This document shows, in pieces, positions 7,571 through 14,481 of a stretch of 22,624 nucleotides of DNA. Position numbers and translations under genes: made by a program. The number at the start of each line of letters is the position of its first letter. The first letter of the stretch is position 1. Origin of the DNA: JBDTVS01 sp040007095 (GTDB lineage: Bacteria > Acidobacteriota > Vicinamibacteria > Vicinamibacterales > CAVVIG01); NCBI GenBank assembly GCA_040007095.1, contig JBDTVS010000226.1, positions 1 to 22,624 of the forward strand. The letters are read 5' to 3'. A model generated the notes under the pieces. The model was not told where the DNA came from. It saw nothing but the letters and a program-made list of their open reading frames with translations, and searched no databases.

Positions 7571-8806
7571 GTGCAGGAGAACACGATCGGCATCATTTTG
7601 GCGGGCGGTATCGGTTCGCGCCTGCACCCGTTGACGGCCGACAGGGCCAAGCCCGCCGTGCCCTTTGGGGGACGATATCGCATCATCGATTTCACCCTCA
7701 GCAACTGTCTGCATTCCGGATTGCGCCGGATTCTCGTGCTGACGCAATACAAGTCCCATTCATTGCAGAAGCACCTGCGCGACGGGTGGTCGGTCTACAA
7801 CCCTGAATTGGGGGAATACATCACGCCCGTCCCCCCGCAGATGCGCACGGGAGAATCCTGGTACAGCGATACGGCGGACGCCATCTACCAGAACCTGTAC
7901 CTGCTGGAGCGAAGCGGCGCTGACTATGCCCTGATTCTCTCGGGAGATCACATCTACCGGATGGACTATGCCGCGATGTTGCAACACCATCGTGACTCGG
8001 GCGCCGACTCCACCGTGGCCTGTCTCACGGTCGGCCGTGAGGAAGCGAGATCCTTCGGCGTGATGGCCGTGGATGATCAGGACCGGATTACGTCGTTCCA
8101 CGAGAAGGTGGAGCACCCGCCGTGCATTCCTGGCGATTCCGAGCACGTGCTGGCATCGATGGGCGTCTATGTCTTCTCGATGTCGCACCTGGTCGAACTG
8201 CTCCACGCGGACCACGGACGCGATTCGTCGCACGATTTTGGTAAAGATATTCTCCCTTCGATCGTGGCTGAGCACCGGGTGATGGCCTATCGTTTTGGCG
8301 GCTCGAGTGGGCGGGTCTCCGCGGACCATTATTGGCGAGACGTCGGGACGATCGATGCGTACTACGACGCCAACATGGATCTGCTGCGGCCACTGCCGCA
8401 AATGGACTTGTACCAGGACGACTGGGCGATCCGAACCTATGAGGGCCAACATCCGCCGGCTCGCAGCGTACCAGGCAAGTCGGGACGCGAGGCGGACATT
8501 GGCAACTGCATGCTCGCATCCGGCACGCTGGTGATCGGCGGAACGCTGCGCCATACCATCCTGTTCCCGAACGTTCGGGTGGAAGAAGGCGCGGTGGTCG
8601 AGAATTCGTTGCTGTTCGAGGGTGTCACCGTGGGGGAACGTGCACAACTGCAGCGCTGCATCGTCGACAAGCACGTGACGATTCCTGCCGGCGAAAAGAT
8701 CGGTGTGGATCGGGCGCGCGACGCGGCACGGTTCACGATGTCCGACGGCGGCATCGTGGTCATCCCCCAGGGGTACCAATTTGCCGCGACAGCCGGAGCC
8801 TTTTAA
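7571..8806 (+). CDS. glgC: Glucose-1-phosphate adenylyltransferase (ADP-glucose pyrophosphorylase)
   Basis: The 411-residue protein is full length for GlgC. The nucleotidyl-transferase domain starts with the signature GIILAGGIGSRLHPLT (residues ~7-22) followed by RAKPAVPFGGRYRIIDF. It continues with GESWYSDTADAIYQN, the catalytic-region LILSGDHIYRMDY and SFHEKVEHP, and YWRDVGTIDAYY. The last ~110 residues form the left-handed beta-helix (ADIGNCMLASGTLVIGG through SLLFEGVTVGERAQLQ). The enzyme makes ADP-glucose from ATP and glucose-1-phosphate, the committed step of bacterial glycogen synthesis, in the cytoplasm, and is usually allosterically controlled by glycolytic intermediates. The start is GTG with GGAGGG just upstream. 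No other glycogen gene is in the window, so it appears to be a monocistronic glgC. It converges with the FAD-linked oxidase gene, with only 12 bp between the stops. Confidence 0.95.
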   Translation: MQENTIGIILAGGIGSRLHPLTADRAKPAVPFGGRYRIIDFTLSNCLHSGLRRILVLTQYKSHSLQKHLRDGWSVYNPELGEYITPVPPQMRTGESWYSDTADAIYQNLYLLERSGADYALILSGDHIYRMDYAAMLQHHRDSGADSTVACLTVGREEARSFGVMAVDDQDRITSFHEKVEHPPCIPGDSEHVLASMGVYVFSMSHLVELLHADHGRDSSHDFGKDILPSIVAEHRVMAYRFGGSSGRVSADHYWRDVGTIDAYYDANMDLLRPLPQMDLYQDDWAIRTYEGQHPPARSVPGKSGREADIGNCMLASGTLVIGGTLRHTILFPNVRVEEGAVVENSLLFEGVTVGERAQLQRCIVDKHVTIPAGEKIGVDRARDAARFTMSDGGIVVIPQGYQFAATAGAF

Positions 8807-8818
8807 TCGATAGCGGTC

Positions 8819-10456
8819 CTAACCTTCCAGCAACTGCCGGAGAAAGCTGTTGTAGAACAGCCCGGTCGGATCCTGGGCCTTTCGATAGTCGTTGAATGCC
8901 TTCAGGCGTTCTCCGCGGCGCTTGCGGAGGTCGGCGAGGAAGTTCGTATTGAAGGCAGCAGTGTGTGTGCCGGCAGCCTTGCTCGGATCGTAAAATCCGT
9001 ACATCTTGCCATTGTGTGGGAATCCGTCCATGGCGACCCAGTCCCGTTCAACGTCGGCGAAGAACTGCAACAGCTTTTCAGGGTAATCAGCGGTCGGCGT
9101 CGCCTCTATGAATCCGATGAGGTCCACGTTGACGAAGTACGCATTGGCGTGCTTCGAATAGCTCCCTGCCATGGCGGAGTCGCCAGACTTCACGAATCGA
9201 AACTCCATCGGCGCGGCAATGTGAAAGCTGTCATTCTGGATGACTCGCCGGGCCACGACCTCCAGGCTATCCCAGACCATTCCAAGTCCCGCCGTGTCGA
9301 GGTCCGGCAGTTCTATGAAGTAGGACATGAACATGACTTGCGACGACTCGGCCAGCCAGAGTTCCGAATGCACGTTGTTGGCGGCGGCACTCTGCGACTC
9401 GATTTCGTCGAGTGCGATGGCGGCGAACCCCGCAGTCGGTACTGGCGGAAAGTGAAATGGATTGTACGGGTTGGAAAAATATTGCGACTCCCGCACATAC
9501 TTCGCGGCGAACCCCTTGATGCCGCCGAGGAGCGGCGCACCGAATACGCCTTCTTGCGAGAGAGAACAGGCCGTCTTTGGGTCGGGCGCCGTATTCGGAA
9601 TTTTCGGGTCCGGATTGTCAACGACGTCCCACCACAGCACCAGGAAATTCGCCAGGGCCGGGAAGGGCAGATTGGGCGCCGCGGCATACGGCGTGTAGAA
9701 CACCTCCATGCGGCTGTGTTTCGCCGGCCCCGTCAGTTGCCTCTTGAATTCCGCCACGAAGGCCTGTTTGTCCTTGAGCAGGTACCTGATCGTGCCGCCC
9801 TGGAGCGTCGTCGCATAGGGGCGTGGCAGGACATCGAGCGTCATCCTGGTCACGATACCGAGACTGCCCAAAGAGACACGCGCAAACTGCAAGGGCGACC
9901 AGCCGTTCACGGAGGGCGACGTCGCCTCAATCGTCGTCAGGTTCCCGTTGGCACCAAGCATCGTGAACGAGGAGGCCGTCTCGGCAAAGATCGGCGCCTC
10001 CACCGTGCCGCCGTGCACGTCCACGGCGGTCATGCCGCCGAGACTGAAGAAACCACCGGCCGTGACCGTCTTGAACATCAGGTTGTGCTTGGTCAGGAAG
10101 GCGTCGACATCGTCCTCGCGCACACCGGGGTTCACGGTCACTTGATTGACGCCAGGCCCCAGTTCAATTCCGTGCGCTCCGACGTCGACATAGCAGGACA
10201 TATCGACAAGATAGGCATTGGGTGCCCGCGGCGGGTCGTGGCGATTGTCGTCAGCAACCAACGGTGGCTGGGAATGCCGCTGTCCTGATGCCTGAACGGT
10301 GACCCCCTTTTGCCTGGCCTCCGCCAACACGGCCTTCAGCTCAGTCAGATTGGTCGGGGTGAAGTAGTATTTCGCGCCATCGGTCGGCGAGACGTGTTTG
10401 AGGTTTCCACTCCAGTTTTGCCAGAAGGGTGGATGTGCGGTCGCGGATTCGTTCAT
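8819..10456 (-). CDS. FAD-linked oxidase, VAO/PCMH family with sugar-lactone-oxidase-like C-terminal domain
   Basis: The ATG at 10456 (MNESATAHPPFWQNW) gives 545 residues. The N-terminal half is a PCMH-type FAD domain: FTPTNLTELKAVLAEA, then VQASGQRHSQPP with His61 where many family members attach FAD covalently. It continues with TVNPGVREDDVDAFL and the FAD-contacting GGFFSLGGMTAVDVHGG. The C-terminal half resembles D-arabinono-1,4-lactone oxidase (SRMEVFYTPY ... WLAESSQVMFMSY ... PMEFRFVKSGDS). Near the C-terminus the family's HWGK motif reads HNGK (His481). Members oxidise sugar alcohols, aldonolactones or related alcohols with O2, giving H2O2. No signal peptide is present. The gene follows the sigma-54 activator on the same strand after a 125-bp gap, but I found no convincing -24/-12 site there. 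Sequence upstream of 10456 in this frame is the shadow of the activator gene. The exact substrate is unknown. Confidence 0.82.
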   Translation of the reverse strand: MNESATAHPPFWQNWSGNLKHVSPTDGAKYYFTPTNLTELKAVLAEARQKGVTVQASGQRHSQPPLVADDNRHDPPRAPNAYLVDMSCYVDVGAHGIELGPGVNQVTVNPGVREDDVDAFLTKHNLMFKTVTAGGFFSLGGMTAVDVHGGTVEAPIFAETASSFTMLGANGNLTTIEATSPSVNGWSPLQFARVSLGSLGIVTRMTLDVLPRPYATTLQGGTIRYLLKDKQAFVAEFKRQLTGPAKHSRMEVFYTPYAAAPNLPFPALANFLVLWWDVVDNPDPKIPNTAPDPKTACSLSQEGVFGAPLLGGIKGFAAKYVRESQYFSNPYNPFHFPPVPTAGFAAIALDEIESQSAAANNVHSELWLAESSQVMFMSYFIELPDLDTAGLGMVWDSLEVVARRVIQNDSFHIAAPMEFRFVKSGDSAMAGSYSKHANAYFVNVDLIGFIEATPTADYPEKLLQFFADVERDWVAMDGFPHNGKMYGFYDPSKAAGTHTAAFNTNFLADLRKRRGERLKAFNDYRKAQDPTGLFYNSFLRQLLEG

Positions 10457-10581
10457 GGGCGGCCATTCTGCGTCAGATGGCTGGATGTCACAAGGGATTT
10501 CCACGCCGGATTCTCGACCACGCACAGGATCAACGCCTTCTTCGAGATGATTCTGGCCAATCTCATTCGCACGCGGACGTG

Positions 10582-12645
10582 TTACGCGCCGGTACGCGAG
10601 ACGTGAATATCGAGCTTGCGCATTCGGAACTGCAGCGTCGATCGCTTCATCTTCAGCAGCGCGGCGGCGCCGTGCGGACCAGCCACCACCCAGTTCGCGC
10701 GCTCGAGCGCGTTCAGAATTCGCTGACGTTCGGTCTCGTCGAGCGTCTCGCGCAGGCTCGGTCCTGGAGCCGGAGCCTGGCGGCGCGGCCGTCCCTTCTC
10801 GACCCCCTTCGCCTTCAAGTCCGCAACCGGTACTCGCAGGACTGACCCTTGCGAGATGATCACCGCTCGTTCGATGACGTTCTGCAGTTCGCGCACGTTG
10901 CCCGGCCAGTGGTACTTCACGAGCGCATCCATGCTCTCGGACGGAATGGTATCGATGCGACGCTGGGTCTTGCGGCTGAACTGCCGGACGAAATGCCGCA
11001 CCAGCAGCGGGATGTCGTCCGGCCGCTCGCGCAATGACGGGACTCGCACGGGGAAGACGTTGAGGCGATAGTAGAGGTCCGATCGGAACGTCTGCGACTC
11101 GACCATCTCTTCTAGGTCGCGGTTGGTGGCCGCAATCAGTCTGGCATCGGTCTTCATCGTGCGCGTGCTGCCGAGACGCTCGAACTCCCGCTCCTGGAGC
11201 ACTCGCAGCAGCTTGGGCTGCAGCTCGAGACTGATTTCGCCGACTTCGTCGAGGAACACGGTGCCGTGGTTGGCAAGCTCGAACCGTCCGATCCGCTGGC
11301 CGATCGCCCCAGTGAACGCCCCCTTCTCGTGGCCGAAGAGCTCGCTTTCGAGCAGGCCGGTCGGAATGGCGGCGCAATTCAGCTTCACGAACGCGTTCGC
11401 CTTGCGCGGGCTGAGGTTGTGCACCGCGCGGGCGACCAGCTCTTTTCCGGTGCCGGTTTCACCGTAAATCAGGACGGTCGAATCGGTCGGCGCCACGATT
11501 TCGATCTGCCGCAGCACCTGCCGGAGTCCTTCGCTGCTGCCGACGATCTCCTCGAAATTCAGCTCGCTGCGGATTTCGTCTTCGAGGTAGACCTTCTCCT
11601 GCACCAGCTTGTCCTTGAGCTCGGCAATCTGGCGGAACGCGGTCGCGTTCTCCACCGCAATCGCAATCTGGCGGCCGACCTGCTCGAGAAACTCGACATC
11701 GTCATCGGAAAAGGCGTGTTCACGCACCGAGCCGAGCGACAGCACCCCGAGCACGCGTTCGTGGCTGACGAGCGGCACCCGGCACAACGAGTTCGCACCT
11801 TCGAGCGCGATGATGCCGTCGGCGACGATCGCCTCCCGGTTCATGTTCACCGGCCGGCGCGTCCCGAAGACGCTGATCACGGACCTGCTGACGTCGCCCG
11901 TCACCGGTCCCTCCTGAACGAAGCCGCGGCTCGTGGGGAAATCGAGCGCATGCAACCGCAGGCCGCCGGTTTCCGGATCAGGGAGCGTGACGCCCACCCC
12001 TTCGCAGTGCATCACCCGCCGAAGGCTGGCCACGATCTCCCGCAGCAGGGCCTGCAGATCGAGCGTCGAGACGACGCGGTTGGTGAGGTCGAGCAGCAGC
12101 CGGAGCCGCTCACCGACACGCTGCGACTCGTGGAAATTGCGCGCATCGTCGATTGCCAGGGCGACCTGCCCGGCGACCAGAGACAGGAAGCCCACTTCGT
12201 CGGCCGAATACGCGTCGACCAGTCTGCTCGCGACCAGCAGACTGCCGAGGTGCCGATGCGTGGTACTGAGCGGTAACGCACAGAGCGACCGCAAGCCCAG
12301 CGCGCGCAGGCGCTGCATCGTTCTCGGAAAGCGCGTCTCGAGCAGCAGGTCGGGAATGACGACGATTTCCTGTTGCTGGTGCACCCACCATGCCACGGTC
12401 TCCTCCCTGACGAGGTCCGCAAGCGGCTGCGCTGACGGCTCCGGCATGTCGCGGCAGATGTGCCAGTGCACCTTGCTCGGCCGGTCGTCGTACTGCGCGA
12501 TCGCGTCAAACGGCACCACCAGGCGCAGCTCGCGGGCCAGCAGCTCGAACAACTCGCGCCCGTCGTGATGTGAGCGCACGGCGGCGGCCATCCGGATCAG
12601 CGACTCGTAGCGCGCGGCGAGTGAGACGTCGGTCACGAGATTCAC
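10582..12645 (-). CDS. Sigma-54-dependent transcriptional activator with two GAF domains (FhlA-like)
   Basis: The start is set at the GTG at 12645 (687 aa), about ten residues before the ARYESLIRMAA helix where homologues usually begin. An ATG at 12702 would add 19 unlikely residues and run through repeated DNA elements. Two GAF sensor domains occupy roughly residues 15-165 and 190-340, followed by a short coiled linker. The AAA+ domain has Walker A YGETGTGKE (~393), the sigma-54-contacting GAFTGA loop (~442), Walker B GTVFLDEV, and the arginine-finger region FRSDLYYRLNVFPVRVPSLRER. A Fis-type helix-turn-helix (GAAALLKMKRSTLQFRMRKL) closes the protein. It binds enhancer DNA and uses ATP to open sigma-54 promoters in response to a small ligand or redox signal sensed by the GAF domains. 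It is divergent from an efflux operon that has a candidate -24/-12 promoter, its most likely target; the downstream FAD oxidase may be a second. Confidence 0.93.
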   Translation of the reverse strand: MNLVTDVSLAARYESLIRMAAAVRSHHDGRELFELLARELRLVVPFDAIAQYDDRPSKVHWHICRDMPEPSAQPLADLVREETVAWWVHQQQEIVVIPDLLLETRFPRTMQRLRALGLRSLCALPLSTTHRHLGSLLVASRLVDAYSADEVGFLSLVAGQVALAIDDARNFHESQRVGERLRLLLDLTNRVVSTLDLQALLREIVASLRRVMHCEGVGVTLPDPETGGLRLHALDFPTSRGFVQEGPVTGDVSRSVISVFGTRRPVNMNREAIVADGIIALEGANSLCRVPLVSHERVLGVLSLGSVREHAFSDDDVEFLEQVGRQIAIAVENATAFRQIAELKDKLVQEKVYLEDEIRSELNFEEIVGSSEGLRQVLRQIEIVAPTDSTVLIYGETGTGKELVARAVHNLSPRKANAFVKLNCAAIPTGLLESELFGHEKGAFTGAIGQRIGRFELANHGTVFLDEVGEISLELQPKLLRVLQEREFERLGSTRTMKTDARLIAATNRDLEEMVESQTFRSDLYYRLNVFPVRVPSLRERPDDIPLLVRHFVRQFSRKTQRRIDTIPSESMDALVKYHWPGNVRELQNVIERAVIISQGSVLRVPVADLKAKGVEKGRPRRQAPAPGPSLRETLDETERQRILNALERANWVVAGPHGAAALLKMKRSTLQFRMRKLDIHVSRTGA

Positions 12646-12666
12646 GCTAACACAGCCAAGCGGCGA

Positions 12667-12709
12667 TGCCGAAACTTTGGCACACCACCAACATATTGGC
12701 ACTTGGCAC
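12667..12709 (+). promoter_or_regulatory. Candidate upstream activator sites: 16-bp palindrome and three TTGGCAC heptamers
   Basis: TTGGCAC occurs at 12677-12683, 12696-12702 and 12703-12709, the last two in tandem. The first is part of an imperfect palindrome TGCCGAAACTTTGGCA at 12667-12682 (12 of 16 positions symmetric). The cluster lies between the divergent sigma-54 activator and the efflux operon, about 105-145 bp upstream of the predicted efflux transcription start, the usual distance for an enhancer bound by such activators. TTGGCAC also looks like a -24 element, but none of the copies has GC at the -12 distance. Confidence 0.45.
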
Positions 12710-12770
12710 TTCCGGGTACGGCAGCCTCATCGGTTGAAGATCCGTCTTTTGCAGGCGTTTCGAGAAATCC

Positions 12771-12790
12771 GCCTCCTGGCGCCTCCTGGC
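12771..12790 (+). repeat. Perfect tandem duplication of a 10-mer in the efflux operon leader
   Basis: GCCTCCTGGC occurs twice with no spacer at 12771-12780 and 12781-12790. The second copy supplies the TGGC of the candidate -24 promoter element, and the first copy could supply an alternative one 10 bp upstream. Confidence 0.8.
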
Positions 12791-12802
12791 GCAAAACCTG
12801 CC
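12787..12802 (+). promoter_or_regulatory. Candidate sigma-54 (-24/-12) promoter of the efflux operon
   Basis: TGGCGC-AAAAC-CTGCC has the invariant GG (12788-12789) and GC (12800-12801) with the required 10-bp spacing. It differs from TGGCAC-N5-TTGCW at three of eleven positions. Transcription would start near 12813, leaving a leader of about 19 nt with GGAGA at 12821-12825 before the ATG at 12832. A sigma-54 activator gene lies divergently upstream, which raises the prior. No good sigma-70 promoter was found in this gap. Confidence 0.45.
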
Positions 12803-12831
12803 TATTGCCTGGTGTGAGACGGAGACCAACG

Positions 12832-14451
12832 ATGCTGCGAATCACCACGACTGACAACGGCGCGACATTGCGGTTGACCCTCGAAGGCAGGCTCGTCTCG
12901 GCCTGGGTCGTGGAGGCCGAGAAAGCATGGCGCACCGCGTTCGTCGAGGGGCGCTTGCTGCAGGTTGATCTGACCGCGGTGACCTCCATCGACGGCGACG
13001 GCTGGACGCTGCTGGCGGCGATGAAGGAGGCGGGCGCTGTGTTCGTCACGGAAGGCGTGGGCATGAAACAACTCATTGAAGAAGCGCTCAGCAGCGGGCC
13101 CCGGCGGAAGGCCGGACGCTGCTCTCGCGTACTGCTGGGGCTCCTGACGCTGGCGCTCGGCGGCGGCGTGTTCGCGCGGCCGGCGCACGCCCAGACGGCA
13201 TCCGAGGTCCTGCGCCTGACGCTCAAGGACGCCGCGGCGATGGCGCTGAAGCAGAACCCGCAGGTCGCGATCGCGAATCTGAACCTTGCTGAGAGCGAGA
13301 GCGCGCGCGACGTATCGCGCGCCGCGTTGCTGCCACAGGTCTCGATTGGCGCGTCGGACTTCGTGACCCGCGCCAACACCGAGGCGTTGTTCGGCAGCCC
13401 GATTCCAGGCTTCGCGCAGCATATCGGCCCGTTCTGGACGGTTCGGGCGGGCACGCGCTTTTCGGTGCCGGTGTTCGATCTGGCGCTGTGGCGCCGCTGG
13501 CAGGCCTCTCGCGAATCGGTTGACGCGAGCGGCGCACAGCGGGATACGGTCCGCGAGCTGAACGTCCAGCTCGTGGTCTCGCAGTACCTCGGCGGTCTTC
13601 GCGCCGCGGCAGATGTAAAGGCGGCGAAATCGCGCCTCGACCTTGCCGACGCGTTGTTCACCCTGGCGTCGGATCTCGAAAAGAACGGTGTCGGCACGAG
13701 GCTCGACACGCTCCGCGCGCAGGTCGAAGCGCAGAACGAGCGCCAGCGGTACGCGGCGGCCGACGCGCAGTCCAAGCTGGCCCGCTACGGGCTCGCGCAG
13801 CTGCTGAGCCTCGACCCGCAGCAGTCGGTGGAGCTGGTCGATGAACCACGGTTCTTCGAAACGCCGGAGTTTGACGCCGACGCCAGCATCGCCAGCGCGT
13901 ATGGTGCGCGTCCTGAGCTGAAAGCGCTCGAGGCGCAGGCTCGCGCGGCCGAGTTCGAGAAGGGAGCTGCCCGCGCCGAGGACGCGCCTCGCGTGTCGTT
14001 TGGCGGCGGATGGCAGATGGAAGGTCTGGCCAGCTCCACACTGATTCCCGTCTACCAGTTCGGCGCGTCGGTTGACATGCCGGTTTTCACCGGCGGCCGC
14101 AACCGGGCGCGCATGGCGATCGCCGAAATCGAACGGAAGAAGCTGACCGAGTCCGCGCGCGCGGCCCGCAACCAGATCGCCCAGGAAGTGAAGAGCGCCG
14201 CAGTGCTGCTCGCGGCGGCCCACGTCGAGGTCGATGCCGCCAACCTCGGCGTGACCCTGGCCGAGGAGGCCGTCACGCAGGCGCAGGACCGCTTCCGGGC
14301 CGGCGTCGCCAACAACATCGAAGTGATTTCCGCACAGGACCAGCTCGCCCGCGCGAATGACAACCAGATCGGGGCGCTCTATCGGTTCAATCAGTCGCGC
14401 GCCGACCTCGCTCGCGCGACGGGCCAGATGGAAGCGCTCTATGCCAAATGA
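12832..14451 (+). CDS. STAS-like domain fused in frame to a TolC family outer-membrane efflux protein
   Basis: The ATG at 12832 has GGAGA 7 nt upstream and gives 539 residues. Residues 1-~88 look like a STAS/anti-anti-sigma domain (LTLEGRLVSAWVVEAEKAW, then VDLTAVTSIDGDGWTLL, then FVTEGVGMKQLIEE). The usual phosphoacceptor Ser of the D-S-x-G loop is absent (ID54-G-D-G). Residues ~96-120 form a typical signal peptide (RVLLGLLTLALGGGVFARPAHA, then Q) that would be internal in the fusion. The remainder is a TolC-type protein with the two repeated coiled halves (LTLKDAAAMALKQNPQ ... and TGGRNRARMAIAEIE ... RFRAGVANNIEVISAQ). TolC proteins form the outer-membrane channel of tripartite pumps. An internal ATG at 13063 with its own Shine-Dalgarno would give TolC alone. 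It is the first gene of an operon with EmrA- and EmrB-like genes, 30 bp before the adaptor gene. In-frame fusion of a cytoplasmic STAS domain to an exported channel is odd; a sequencing indel joining two genes is the other possibility. Confidence 0.82.
   Translation: MLRITTTDNGATLRLTLEGRLVSAWVVEAEKAWRTAFVEGRLLQVDLTAVTSIDGDGWTLLAAMKEAGAVFVTEGVGMKQLIEEALSSGPRRKAGRCSRVLLGLLTLALGGGVFARPAHAQTASEVLRLTLKDAAAMALKQNPQVAIANLNLAESESARDVSRAALLPQVSIGASDFVTRANTEALFGSPIPGFAQHIGPFWTVRAGTRFSVPVFDLALWRRWQASRESVDASGAQRDTVRELNVQLVVSQYLGGLRAAADVKAAKSRLDLADALFTLASDLEKNGVGTRLDTLRAQVEAQNERQRYAAADAQSKLARYGLAQLLSLDPQQSVELVDEPRFFETPEFDADASIASAYGARPELKALEAQARAAEFEKGAARAEDAPRVSFGGGWQMEGLASSTLIPVYQFGASVDMPVFTGGRNRARMAIAEIERKKLTESARAARNQIAQEVKSAAVLLAAAHVEVDAANLGVTLAEEAVTQAQDRFRAGVANNIEVISAQDQLARANDNQIGALYRFNQSRADLARATGQMEALYAK
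13050..13065 (+). promoter_or_regulatory. Internal ribosome binding site and ATG inside the STAS-TolC gene
   Basis: GGAAGG at 13050-13055 is followed after 7 nt by an in-frame ATG at 13063. Starting here produces a 462-residue TolC protein with an n-region MKQLIEEALSSGPRRKAGR, the hydrophobic core, and an AHA cleavage site, which is a usable Sec signal peptide. This could be the true start for the exported form. Confidence 0.5.
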
Positions 14452-14481
14452 CGGACAGGCCGCTAACACAGGAGACAGACG

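Noticed and set aside
10457..11377. Long N-terminal extension making the FAD-linked oxidase 852 residues
   Set aside because: The extension is Arg/Ala/Pro-rich and overlaps the well-supported sigma-54 activator gene in another frame; recognisable oxidase sequence begins at the ATG at 10456.
12677..12709. TTGGCAC heptamers as complete sigma-54 promoters
   Set aside because: None has GC ten bases after its GG, so they are better read as activator-binding repeats.
12703..12831. Earlier start for the STAS-TolC protein
   Set aside because: The added residues have no STAS character and cover the candidate promoter; the ATG at 12832 has a well-placed GGAGA.
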